This document shows positions 16,828 through 26,461 of a stretch of 64,000 nucleotides of DNA, piece by piece. The stretch's first letter is position 1. Every line of letters begins with the position of its first letter. The stretch lies in contig NZ_MSZZ01000005.1 in the NCBI RefSeq assembly GCF_002093975.1, forward strand, positions 1 to 64,000, read 5' to 3'. A program made the translations under genes and the position numbers. The stretch is from Thermoactinospora rubra. Lineage in GTDB: Bacteria; Actinomycetota; Actinomycetes; Streptosporangiales; Streptosporangiaceae. A model generated the notes under the pieces. It searched no databases. It was not told the DNA's origin and saw only the letters and a list, made by a program, of their open reading frames with translations.

Positions 16828-17093
16828 GCCTCCATCATCCGACCAAAGATCCGGTGAACGCATCAGCCGTACAGCTTGTCAGGTACCACCGACAGAATCG
16901 GGCGATGTGGGAGGCCCCGACACCCAGCCGTGGTGCGGCGCCGGGGTCTATCCATCGCGGTGGGAGGACAGGGAGCCACGTCTCGGCTGTGGCCGCCGGC
17001 CAGCGTGTGCCGTCGCGAGCGGGGCTGGGCATCCCGTCCCTGAGCGTCCCCCCTCATTGGGAGTCCTGAGCCGAGGGTGGCGCAGGGTGGTGG

Positions 17094-17756
17094 TCAGCGG
17101 TGGGCGATCGCGATGAGAGTACCGACGTAGCCAGCGGTGGGCGCCGGCTCGTGCCAGGCGCGCACGTCGCGGAACCCGTGCGTACGGAGCATGTCGGCCC
17201 ATGTCTCGGGCTCGTAGGCCCACCGGTACACCCAGGTCTGGGGGCCGGTGAATCCGCCGGCGTACATGCCCTGGACGCCGTAGCTGCCCGGCACGGCCTG
17301 GGCGTGGGAGAACACGAACCGTCCGCCCGGCGCGAGCCGGGCACGGACCCGCGGGAACAGCTGTTCGGGGTCGGTGAACCAGGCGGCGCCGAAGATGGAG
17401 TAGATGGCATCCCACCGCCGGTCGGTGGCGGTGAGGAACTCGGTGACGTCGGCCTGGAGGTAGGTCGCGCCGGGCAGGTGTCCCCACATCGCCCAGGCGT
17501 TGTCGACCTGCACCTGCGAGAGGTCGATGCCGGTCGCGTCGACGCCTTTGCTGGCGAGGGCGGCGACGGCGTTGCCGCGGCCGAAGCCGAGCTCCAGCGC
17601 GGTGGCGGGGTCGCCGAGCAGCTCGTCGCCGGGGCCGTGACCCTCGTACTGCGTCCAGCAGAAGGCCGTCTTGAGGGCTTCCTCGGGCGTCCGGGCGGGC
17701 ATGCCGGCGGCGTAGTGGTCCCAGTAGGCGGCGTGGTCGGTGATGGCAGCGGGCAT
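17094..17756 (-). CDS. Class I SAM-dependent methyltransferase
   Basis: The 220-residue protein has a Rossmann methyltransferase core. Motif I is ALELGFGRGNAVAAL (about 53-67), the acidic residue after strand 2 is in ATGIDLSQVQ, WDAIYSIFGAAWF is the motif IV region, and LAPGGRFVFSH is the usual post-motif strand. The substrate is unknown. It lies 150 bp downstream of the glycine-rich-domain-like gene on the same strand, separated by a strong hairpin, so it may have its own promoter. No membrane or signal segment is present. Confidence 0.8.
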   Translation of the reverse strand: MPAAITDHAAYWDHYAAGMPARTPEEALKTAFCWTQYEGHGPGDELLGDPATALELGFGRGNAVAALASKGVDATGIDLSQVQVDNAWAMWGHLPGATYLQADVTEFLTATDRRWDAIYSIFGAAWFTDPEQLFPRVRARLAPGGRFVFSHAQAVPGSYGVQGMYAGGFTGPQTWVYRWAYEPETWADMLRTHGFRDVRAWHEPAPTAGYVGTLIAIAHR

Positions 17757-17849
17757 GAGTGGGGACCTTGGGACGCAATGGACAGGACTCGCGTCACGGT
17801 AGCGGCCCAGGACTGTTGATCACCGGCGAATCGCGGGGTGGGCATGGGA

Positions 17850-17882
17850 AAGGGCCGGGACTGCTAGGAGGTCCCGGCCCTT
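17850..17882 (-). terminator. Strong hairpin terminator
   Basis: AAGGGCCGGGAC and GTCCCGGCCCTT pair perfectly over 12 bp around a 9-nt loop, 25 bp beyond the stop of the 17907-18398 gene. This probably ends that transcript before the methyltransferase gene; there is no U-tract, as is common in actinomycetes. Confidence 0.7.
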
Positions 17883-17906
17883 GGCCTGGTGGTGCTCAGC
17901 TGGTGA

Positions 17907-18398
17907 TCAGTGGCACTCGGTGCCCGGCGCGCACGGCGTGCACTTCATGTAGTCGGCCTCCCACAGCGGCCAGTCGACCTGGAAGCCGTTGTTGTTGACG
18001 ATCACCGCGGTGCGCTCGACCGACCCGTCGTACTTGAACTCGATCTCCGGCACGTGGTGCAGGAACCGGCCGAAGTGCCGCTGGCAGAACTCCGCGTAGT
18101 TGCGGGTGTCGAGGATGAAGGCGTGGACGGCGCGGTCGATGAGCGGGCCGCAGCCGATCTCGAGCTGCTGGCCCCACTTCTCCATCGCGGTGATGAGGTA
18201 GGCGATGGCCTGGCCGAAGCAGCGCTCGGCCATGACCCGGTCCCAGGGGTGGTCGCGGACGAGGAGCTGGATCTGCCGGTCCCAGACCTCCGAGGAGACG
18301 TAGGAGTGGGGGTCGCGCCACACGACGGGCTGACCGGTGGCCTGGTCGGTGCGCTGGTCGGGGATGGCCGCGGTAGAAGCGGTGGTGGGGGTTGTCAC
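17907..18398 (-). CDS. Glycine-rich-domain (GRDP)-like protein of unknown function
   Basis: The start is the GTG at 18398, with AGGAGG six nt upstream, giving VTTPTTASTAAIPD and 163 residues. The core PLIDRAVHAFILDTRNYAEF and FGRFLHHVPEIEF resembles actinobacterial proteins annotated as glycine-rich domain-containing, which carry a similar W/AHTFIL-TR-YA-FC segment. The C-terminus is cysteine-rich (MKCTPCAPGTECH). The function is unknown. A divergent GntR regulator and a 22-bp palindrome lie upstream, so repression by that regulator is likely. A perfect 10-bp hairpin occupies the 5' untranslated region just before the ribosome-binding site. Confidence 0.65.
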   Translation of the reverse strand: MTTPTTASTAAIPDQRTDQATGQPVVWRDPHSYVSSEVWDRQIQLLVRDHPWDRVMAERCFGQAIAYLITAMEKWGQQLEIGCGPLIDRAVHAFILDTRNYAEFCQRHFGRFLHHVPEIEFKYDGSVERTAVIVNNNGFQVDWPLWEADYMKCTPCAPGTECH

Positions 18399-18424
18399 GA
18401 AGGACCTCCTGCTGGTGTTGGGGG

Positions 18425-18451
18425 CCGCGGGCAGGCGGATACTGCCCGCGG
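18425..18451 (-). promoter_or_regulatory. 5'-UTR hairpin before the GRDP-like gene
   Basis: CCGCGGGCAG and CTGCCCGCGG pair over 10 bp around GCGGATA, 27 nt upstream of the GTG start and just before the AGGAGG. It could stabilise the mRNA or gate translation; it has no U-tract. Confidence 0.5.
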
Positions 18452-18485
18452 GTGGTGCAGGTGGTACGGCGAGAATCGCGACTCT

Positions 18486-18507
18486 CAAATAGGTAGTTAC
18501 CTATTTG
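18486..18507. promoter_or_regulatory. GntR-type palindromic operator
   Basis: CAAATAGGTA and TACCTATTTG form a perfect 10-bp inverted repeat around GT, in the divergent region between the GRDP-like gene and the GntR gene, 69 nt before the latter's ATG. It is A+T-rich in a G+C-rich setting. It is the obvious binding site for the adjacent regulator. Confidence 0.7.
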
Positions 18508-18575
18508 GAGTGTGGGTTAGGGTAGATACTTCGTCAATAGATAGTGATGTAATGAGCCGTAGAGGTGAGAGAGAT

Positions 18576-19328
18576 ATGGCGCGCTGGCACGACGTCGCCC
18601 AGGCACTCCGCGACGCGATCACCACGGGGCAGTACCCGCCCGGATCAAAGATCCCAAAGGAAGAAGAGCTCGAGGCCCAGTTCGGCGTCAGCCGTACCAC
18701 GGTGCGCCGCGCCGTCGCGCAGCTCACCACCGAGGGCCTGCTCCTCCCGGTACGGCGCGGCGGCACGACCGTCCGCACCCAACCCGAACGCCAGACCCTC
18801 CCACTCGATACCCGCGCTTACCGGGACGAACTCGGCTACTACTTCTCCCAGACCGTCCAGCCCTGGCGCGCTCTCCAACCCCCTACCGTCACTGAGGGGC
18901 CGTGCCCGCCCGACGTCGCCCCCCTCCTCGGCCTGGCCGTCGGCGACCCGGTCGTCATCCGCGACCGCATCATGGGCAATCCCGCCACCGGCCGCGTCAT
19001 GCAGCTAGCCACCTCCTACCTGCCCGGCGACCTCGCCGCCGGCACCGTCCTCGCCCAGCCCGGCACAGGCCCCGGCGGCATCTACGACCGTATGGAGAAC
19101 GACCTTGGCTGGGGCACCCTGGACTGGGAAGGCGTCATCACAGCCAGGTCGGCCACAGCCGACGAGGCCCGCCTGCTCGACCTGGCGCCCGGCACGCCCG
19201 TGCTGTGCGTCACCCGCATGACCATCGCCACCGCCGGCGATGCGGAAGGCCGCGTCGTGGAGGCGAACATCACCCGCCGCGACGCCAGCCTGTTCGAGGT
19301 TCGCTACCCGATTACACGGGCCGAGTAG
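18576..19328 (+). CDS. GntR-family transcriptional regulator (HutC/UTRA type)
   Basis: The 250-residue protein starts at the ATG giving MARWHDVAQALRDAI, with GGTGAGAG upstream; an ATG 24 nt earlier is less likely. The N-terminal winged helix has YPPGSKIPKEEELEAQFGVS and RTTVRRAVAQLTTEGLLLPV, textbook GntR. The C-terminal UTRA-like sensing domain includes GVITARSATADEARLLDL and GTPVLCVTRMTIA. The ligand is unknown. It is divergent from the GRDP-like gene, with a perfect palindrome between them, suggesting control of both. A stop right after the UTRA fold gives normal length. Confidence 0.9.
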   Translation: MARWHDVAQALRDAITTGQYPPGSKIPKEEELEAQFGVSRTTVRRAVAQLTTEGLLLPVRRGGTTVRTQPERQTLPLDTRAYRDELGYYFSQTVQPWRALQPPTVTEGPCPPDVAPLLGLAVGDPVVIRDRIMGNPATGRVMQLATSYLPGDLAAGTVLAQPGTGPGGIYDRMENDLGWGTLDWEGVITARSATADEARLLDLAPGTPVLCVTRMTIATAGDAEGRVVEANITRRDASLFEVRYPITRAE

Positions 19329-19428
19329 CTCCCGCCGACGGAGACGGCAGCCGCCTGTCGGGCCTCCACTCCTCCCGCCATCCACGCCGGTGGCGGTAGC
19401 CGTAGGCGAGCATGCGGATGGTTCCCCG

Positions 19429-20049
19429 CTACGGCTTGGCCAGCGGCACGGACGCGAATGGCTCCCACTCATACATCTGCCGGTCGCGGCCCAGCACGAT
19501 GAGCTCCGCGCTGTCGATCTGAGCGGCTGCGGGGGCAGTCTCTACGCTGGCCAGCGCGGCGGCGACTGGTGCGGAGGGGCCCTCGGCGCTGCTGTAGGCG
19601 ATGGTCACGTGGGGGGCGAATCCCTCCTCGGGCTCTGGGACGCTGGGCCATACCTCGGCGATGGCCTGCCGGATTGCTCTGCGTACAGCGGCTGGTGGCT
19701 CAGCCGGGGTTACTTCCCAACGGATCGCTTCCGGGGTGATGCCAGGGCGCTCGAACTTCAGTTCAAAGGCCAGGATATTGCCGAGTCGGCGGGACGCCGC
19801 CTCGACGATCGCGCGGGCGTCTTCCTCTGCTACCTCGTCGACGAATCCGAGGCCCTGCATAGTGAGGTGCAGCCATCGGTCGGGGACCAGGTCGAGGCCG
19901 GGGACCCCGGCCAGGCCTTCTCGGTAGGCCTGGGCAATCCGGTGTACGTCGGGCGCATTCTGGAAGGTGATATGCCAGGTGTAGAAGCGTCGTCCGCTCT
20001 TCCAGCCGGGTCGCCACCACCAGTGGTTTGCCATGTTCTGCTGTCTCAT
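19429..20049 (-). CDS. 2'-5' RNA ligase superfamily protein
   Basis: The start at 20049 (MRQQNMANHWWWRPGWKSGR) follows AAGGA at good spacing; the product has 206 residues. Two HxTx motifs of the 2H phosphoesterase fold are present, DRWLHLTMQGLG and GFAPHVTIAYSS, about 105 residues apart. FYTWHITFQNAPDVHRI marks the family's N-terminal strand. 2H enzymes act on 2'-5' or cyclic phosphates of RNA or nucleotides; the true substrate is unknown. A truncated XRE regulator lies directly upstream on the same strand, so the pair may once have formed a module. Confidence 0.75.
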   Translation of the reverse strand: MRQQNMANHWWWRPGWKSGRRFYTWHITFQNAPDVHRIAQAYREGLAGVPGLDLVPDRWLHLTMQGLGFVDEVAEEDARAIVEAASRRLGNILAFELKFERPGITPEAIRWEVTPAEPPAAVRRAIRQAIAEVWPSVPEPEEGFAPHVTIAYSSAEGPSAPVAAALASVETAPAAAQIDSAELIVLGRDRQMYEWEPFASVPLAKP

Positions 20050-20059
20050 GATGTTGTCC

Positions 20060-20400
20060 TTAATCTGGTTCGTTACTGGGTCCTGGGTGAGGGCGCGTGG
20101 CATGGCCTCCAAGGTCCACGCTTCGATTTCCATTTGGAGCTTGCGGCCGCCGTGAGGCATTTCCCCACTTGGCAACGAGGAAGGCATCAGCAGCCAGAGC
20201 ATCGCCAGGGCAAGCGGCGGCCGCGGCGTTGAGGCGGTCTGCGAGCTGCTGGAGGGTCCAGCCGTGCGCGTGGCGCCATGCTTCGCGTGGTCGCATCAGC
20301 CAGCGGGTACGCATCTCCGTGACGATCTTGGCGCCGCTGCACCCCATCGCCTGCATCTCCTCGCGTAGAGCCTCACGTTGTGCTGCACCAAAGCCCAGCT
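20060..20400 (-). pseudogene. Truncated XRE-type regulator
   Basis: The frame contains GAAQREALREEMQAMGCSGA, then RTRWLMRPREAWRHAHGWTL and QQLADRLNAAAA. This is the N-terminal helix-turn-helix region of actinobacterial XRE/TPR regulators, with the signature RPREAWRHAHGW. After about 60 further residues it ends in unrelated sequence at 20060, without the TPR or effector domain. Its 5' end abuts the CRISPR repeat at 20401, so no native start is evident. It is a decayed gene, probably cut at both ends. Confidence 0.55.
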
Positions 20401-20476
20401 GTGCTCCCCGCGCACGCGGGGATGGTCCCACCGCCGACGCCTTCCACCAGTGCTCCCAGCGCATGGGGGAGTCCCC
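20401..20476 (+). CRISPR. Solitary I-E repeat, 20-nt spacer, degenerate repeat
   Basis: A perfect copy of the array-2 repeat (20401-20429) is followed by a 20-nt spacer (20430-20449) and a degenerate copy (20450-20476). The degenerate copy starts GTGCTCCC, keeps GCGCA and GTCCC, and lacks three bases. The 49-nt period equals that of the mini-CRISPR upstream of cas3. There is no leader sequence here. It lies 3.8 kb beyond array 2, next to a truncated XRE gene. Either a dispersed fragment of an array or a second regulatory guide RNA would explain it; the shared 20-nt spacing favours the second. Confidence 0.7.
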
Positions 20477-20683
20477 TGTGCTGTCGGGCGGGGTGGCGCT
20501 CACGTGCTCGATCGACCTTGTAGCGATGATGACGTCCCGAATCACGGCGTAGAAGGCCATGAGCGCCGGTTACGGCCCGCACTGCCTGCGGTGGCCAGCC
20601 ACAGCATGACCAGGGGCGGGCGGGTGGGTGGGCAGCCGTCGAAGAACTGCTCAACCGTCGAAGAAGCGCCGATCGATGGAGTG

Positions 20684-22369
20684 TCAGCCCGCCAGCCGTA
20701 CCCTCTCAGCCGTCCTCAAGGTCGACGTTCCGTTGACACCGCGGGCCCAGTTCAGCCACCCGGTGAGGAGCGCGCGGTCCATCCGCTGCGCCGAGGTCTT
20801 CCCGGCCCGCAGCACCCGGTAGGCGGTGCCCAGCGTCGACGCCTTCGTCACCTCCGGGAAGACCTGGCTGGCCTTCTGCACCAGGCGCAGGTAGCAGCTC
20901 AACGTCGCATCCGAAAGGCTCCCGGTGGAGCGGTGGATCTCTTTGGCCCACTGGGCGGGCGTGAGGCGGGTGCGGGCCGTACCACGGGTGCAGACGGAGG
21001 CGGCGCCCGGCGGGGTGACCGTGACCGTCACCGTGACGGTGATCGTGGGCAGCGGCACAGGGGTGGGCGCGGGGGAGTCGGCGGAAGGCGTCGGGGTGGG
21101 GCCGCTCGGGGCCGAGGACGGCGGCGCGCCGGTGAGGGCGGCGTAGACGTCCAGGCGGGGAGTACGGCTCTCGCCGCCCGAAACCGGGTACGCGATCGGC
21201 CGCCCCGAGGCGGTGAGCCGGTCGACGAGCGCCGAGACGGGCTGGTCGGGGGAGCGCGCCTTCAGTACGGCCAGCGCCCCGGCGACGTGCGGAGCGGCCA
21301 TGGAGGTGCCGCTGAGCACGTCGGTGGCGTTGTCGGGGACGGCCGAGGTGATGTCGACGCCGGGCGCGAGCAGGTCCAGGAGCGGGCCGTGGTTGGAGAA
21401 GGGGGCCAGGCCGTCGGCGGAGTCCGACGCGCCCACGGCGACCGCCGAGGAGACGCACGCGGGGAACGAGGCGCCCTCGAACGACTCGTTGCCCGCGGCC
21501 ACGACCGTGGCGGTCCCCCGGGCCAGCAACGCGTCGATCTTGGGTTTGAAGACCGCGTCGTCGCAGGAGGTCTCGTACGGCATGCCGCCCAGGCTGAGGT
21601 TGACCGCGGCGATCGGCAGCGAGGAGGCGGCCACGTAGTCCAGCGCCAGCCGGATGGAGGACTCGAAGGCCATCACGCACGGCGCCTCGCCCCCGCAGTC
21701 CTCGGGCGACTCGATGCGGCTGAAGACCTGGACGGCAAGCAGTTGCGCGCCGGGCGCGACGGCGGTGGCGATGCCCGCCACGTGGCTGCCGTGGAAGCAC
21801 AGTTCGGCGCACGCCTCGGCGGCGCCCGCCCCGAGCTGGGTCGAGGCGCCGTTGGGGCACAGGGACTGGACGCCCTCGTCGACGGCGGAGAAGCACGCCT
21901 CGTCGGCGATGCGGCCCGCGAAGGCCGGGTGGTCGCGGTCGATGCCGGTGTCCAGGACGGCGATCGCCTGCCCGGCGCCGGTCGCGCCCGCCGCGTGGGC
22001 CTGGTCGGCGCCGACGAGGCTCAGGTTGGACGAGGCCACGGCGGCGGGCGGGTAGGCGCGGTCCCGGTGGATGGCGACCACCCTGGGGTCCTCGGCCAGC
22101 GAGGCCAGCTCCTCGCCGGTGCCCTCCACGACGATGAACGGCTGGGCCGCCGGGTTCAGCACGACCTCGGCGTCCTCGTCGGCCGCCTTGAGCGCCACCG
22201 CGCCGGAGTCCACGGGCGAGGTGACCTCGACGATCACGCGAGTGGGCCCGGTGATGCCCGCCTCCAGCTTGTCCGCGACCGGATCGTCGGCCCACGCCGG
22301 TGCGGCGGTCACCAGAGCCGGTAACAGGGCGAGCAGCAGGGCGGGGACGATCGCGCGTCGCAGGAGCAC
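20684..22369 (-). CDS. Secreted subtilisin-like serine protease (S8)
   Basis: The 561-residue exported peptidase has a signal peptide (MLLRRAIVPALLLALLPALV then TAAPAWA). An I9-like propeptide region follows (about 40-105), then the catalytic domain with D140 in AIAVLDTGIDRDHP, H193 in CFHGSHVAGIA, N294 in VAAGNES and S356 in LSGTSMAAPHVAG. All catalytic residues are intact. After the domain comes a Pro/Ser/Thr linker and a Thr-Val repeat (encoded near 21010-21050), then about 110 residues with three cysteines and no family that I recognise. It probably acts on extracellular protein. It is downstream of the chitinase on the same strand but separated from it by a strong terminator. Confidence 0.92.
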   Translation of the reverse strand: MLLRRAIVPALLLALLPALVTAAPAWADDPVADKLEAGITGPTRVIVEVTSPVDSGAVALKAADEDAEVVLNPAAQPFIVVEGTGEELASLAEDPRVVAIHRDRAYPPAAVASSNLSLVGADQAHAAGATGAGQAIAVLDTGIDRDHPAFAGRIADEACFSAVDEGVQSLCPNGASTQLGAGAAEACAELCFHGSHVAGIATAVAPGAQLLAVQVFSRIESPEDCGGEAPCVMAFESSIRLALDYVAASSLPIAAVNLSLGGMPYETSCDDAVFKPKIDALLARGTATVVAAGNESFEGASFPACVSSAVAVGASDSADGLAPFSNHGPLLDLLAPGVDITSAVPDNATDVLSGTSMAAPHVAGALAVLKARSPDQPVSALVDRLTASGRPIAYPVSGGESRTPRLDVYAALTGAPPSSAPSGPTPTPSADSPAPTPVPLPTITVTVTVTVTPPGAASVCTRGTARTRLTPAQWAKEIHRSTGSLSDATLSCYLRLVQKASQVFPEVTKASTLGTAYRVLRAGKTSAQRMDRALLTGWLNWARGVNGTSTLRTAERVRLAG

Positions 22370-22398
22370 GATCCCGGAGTGTAGAGAAATATGTGGAT

Positions 22399-22446
22399 CT
22401 CGCCCAGTGCCCGTGTACTCCGGGACGAGGGGGCACTGGGCGAGAG
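22399..22446 (-). terminator. Chitinase terminator hairpin
   Basis: TCTCGCCCAGTGCCC and GGGCACTGGGCGAGA pair perfectly over 15 bp around an 18-nt loop, starting 5 bp after the chitinase stop. It separates the chitinase transcript from the protease gene. Confidence 0.8.
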
Positions 22447-22451
22447 ACCTC

Positions 22452-24131
<1,680 letters not shown>

Positions 24132-24159
24132 AGGGGTGCTCCAGAGAAACGGGGGAAGA

Positions 24160-24195
24160 GCCGTACTGGTAACAAACTTTGTTATTTAGTACGGC
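24160..24195. promoter_or_regulatory. Nested palindrome between glgB and the chitinase gene
   Basis: The outer arms GCCGTACT and AGTACGGC enclose a perfect inner palindrome, TAACAAA C TTTGTTA (24170-24184). It lies 29 bp upstream of the chitinase start and 30 bp beyond the glgB stop. The outer stem could act as the glgB terminator, and the A+T-rich inner palindrome could be an operator for the chitinase promoter; both uses are inferred. Confidence 0.5.
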
Positions 24196-24224
24196 CCGTC
24201 CCCCGCAAGGGCCCTCGGCCCTCG

Positions 24225-26384
24225 TTAATCCGCGCTTGAGCTTCCCTTAAGCCAAACCGCCCCGAGCGGCGGCACCCTGATGCTCGCCGAGTACGGCAGG
24301 CCGTGCCAGGACTCCTCGACCGCCTCCACCGCGCCCAGGTTCCCCACGCCGCTCCCGGCGTAGTCGTAGGCGTCGGTGTTGACGACCTCCTCCCACATGC
24401 CCGGGTACGGCAGGCCGATGCGGTACTCCTCGTGCGGCCCGCCGCTGAAGTTGACCACGCACGCCAGCGCCGAGCCGTCGCTCGCGTAGCGCAGGAAGGA
24501 GAAGGTGTTCCCCTGGGCGTCGTCGGCGTCGATCCACCGGAACCCGTCGGGGGTGCAGTCCTGCTCCCACAGCGCGGGCGTCTCCCGGTAGACGCGGTTG
24601 AGGTCGCGCACGAGCCGCTGCACGCCCTTGTGCCCGTCGAACTCCAGCACCCACCAGTCCAGGCCGCGCTCCTCCGACCACTCAGAGCCCTGGCCGAACT
24701 CGCCGCCCATGAACAGCAGCTGCTTGCCCGGATGCGCCCACATGAACGCCAGCAGCGCCCGCAGCTGGGCGAAGCGCTGCCACTCGTCGCCGGGCAGCTT
24801 GCCGAGCAGCGAGCCCTTGCCGTGGACGACCTCGTCGTGGGAGAGCGGCAGCACGAAGTTCTCGCTGTAGGCGTACATGAGCGAGAAGGTCATCTGGTGG
24901 TGGTGGTACTGCCGGAAGATCGGCTCATGGCGCAGGTAGGCGAGCGTGTCGTGCATCCAGCCCATGTTCCACTTGAACCCGAACCCGAGCCCGCCGAGGT
25001 ACACCGGCCGCGACACGCCCGGCCAGGCGGTCGACTCCTCGGCGATGGTCGAGATGCCCGGCGCCTCCCGGTAGCAGACCGCGTTCATCTCCTTGAGGAA
25101 GTCCACCGCGTCCAGGTTCTCGCGCCCGCCGTAGACGTTGGGCGTCCACTCGCCCTCGCGCCGCGAGTAGTCCAGGTACAGCATCGACGCCACCGCGTCC
25201 ACCCGCAGCCCGTCGACGTGGAACTCCTTCAGCCAGTACAGCGCGTTGGCGACCAGGAAGTTGCGCACCTCCCGGCGCCCGAAGTCGAAGACGAAGGTCC
25301 CCCAGTCGGGATGCTCGCCCCGGGCCGGGTCGGCGTGCTCGTACAGCGGCGTGCCGTCGAAGCGGGCCAGCGCCCAGTCGTCCATCGGGAAGTGGGCCGG
25401 CACCCAGTCCAGGAACACCCCGATGCCCGCCTGGTGCAGCCGGTCCACCAGGTGGCGGAAGTCGTCCGGCGACCCGAACCGGGCGGTCGGCGCGTAGTAG
25501 GAGGTGACCTGGTAGCCCCACGAGCCGCCGAAGGGGTGCTCGGCCACCGGCATGAACTCCACGTGCGTGAACCCCATGTCCCGCACGTAGGCGACCAGCT
25601 CCTCGGCCAGCTGCCGGTAGCTCAGCCCGGGCCGCCAGGAGCCCAGGTGCACCTCGTAGATGCTCATCGGCTCCCGCTGCGCCTGCCGCGTGGCCCGCCG
25701 GGCCAGCCACTCCTCGTCGCCCCACACGTACTCCGACCGCTCCACGACCGACGCGGTCTGCGGCGGCACCTCGGTCCGCCGCGCCATCGGGTCGGCCTTG
25801 TCGCGCCAGACCCCATCCACGCCCAGGATCTGAAACTTGTACCGCTCGCCCGGCCCCAGCCCGGGGACGAACAGCTCCCACACGCCCGAACGGCCCAGCG
25901 AGCGCATCGGGAAGTCGGTGCCCCAGTGGTTGAAGTCGCCGACCACCCGCACGCCGCGCGCGTTGGGCGCCCACACGCTGAACGCCGTGCCGTCGACGTC
26001 CTCGTGGCGTATCACCCGCGCGCCCAGCGCCTCCCACAGCCGCTCGTGCCGGCCTTCGCTGATCAGGTGCAGGTCGATCTCGCCCAGCGTGGGCCAGTGC
26101 CGGTAGGGGTCCTTCATCTCGTACGGCTCGGCGTCGCCGTACGTCACCCGATAGGTGTAGTCGGGCACCTTGTCCAGTCCCGGCACCGTCGTCTCGAAGA
26201 CCCCGAACGCGACGTGCTGCATCTCGTGCCTGCCGCCGTCGGCCAGGACGACCTCCACCCGGGTGGCCAGGGGTCTGAGCGCGCGGAAGGTCACTCCCCC
26301 GGGGCCCAGGTGGGCGCCGAGGAGCGAGTGCGGATCGTGGTGCGCCCCACCTGCAAGGCGCTCGAGCTCAGTGTGCACCGGCAT
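24225..26384 (-). CDS. glgB: 1,4-alpha-glucan branching enzyme GlgB
   Basis: The 719-residue GH13 enzyme introduces alpha-1,6 branches into alpha-glucan, here probably acting on the linear maltooligosaccharides made by GlgE. The N-terminal CBM48-type domain (LLGAHLGPGGVTFRALRP; GTAFSVWAPNARGVRVVGDF) precedes the barrel. The nucleophile region is DGLRVDAVASMLYLDYSR, the acid lies in IAEESTAWPGVS, and the third acidic region is LSHDEVVHGKGSLL. The length is normal for actinobacteria. It is on the same strand as glgE-treS-mak but separated from mak by the MFS and amine-oxidase genes. Confidence 0.96.
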   Translation of the reverse strand: MPVHTELERLAGGAHHDPHSLLGAHLGPGGVTFRALRPLATRVEVVLADGGRHEMQHVAFGVFETTVPGLDKVPDYTYRVTYGDAEPYEMKDPYRHWPTLGEIDLHLISEGRHERLWEALGARVIRHEDVDGTAFSVWAPNARGVRVVGDFNHWGTDFPMRSLGRSGVWELFVPGLGPGERYKFQILGVDGVWRDKADPMARRTEVPPQTASVVERSEYVWGDEEWLARRATRQAQREPMSIYEVHLGSWRPGLSYRQLAEELVAYVRDMGFTHVEFMPVAEHPFGGSWGYQVTSYYAPTARFGSPDDFRHLVDRLHQAGIGVFLDWVPAHFPMDDWALARFDGTPLYEHADPARGEHPDWGTFVFDFGRREVRNFLVANALYWLKEFHVDGLRVDAVASMLYLDYSRREGEWTPNVYGGRENLDAVDFLKEMNAVCYREAPGISTIAEESTAWPGVSRPVYLGGLGFGFKWNMGWMHDTLAYLRHEPIFRQYHHHQMTFSLMYAYSENFVLPLSHDEVVHGKGSLLGKLPGDEWQRFAQLRALLAFMWAHPGKQLLFMGGEFGQGSEWSEERGLDWWVLEFDGHKGVQRLVRDLNRVYRETPALWEQDCTPDGFRWIDADDAQGNTFSFLRYASDGSALACVVNFSGGPHEEYRIGLPYPGMWEEVVNTDAYDYAGSGVGNLGAVEAVEESWHGLPYSASIRVPPLGAVWLKGSSSAD

Positions 26385-26461
26385 GCTCCTTACACTGCCC
26401 TAGAAAGCCCTTCCTCCCCAGCCTTTGCCCGATTTCACCGGCGAGTCGCGAACCGTTCGCG

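Noticed and set aside
21451..21475. Repeat-like ACGCGGGGA in the protease gene
   Set aside because: Only the stem bases resemble the CRISPR repeat; it lies inside a conserved coding region and lacks GTGCTCC.
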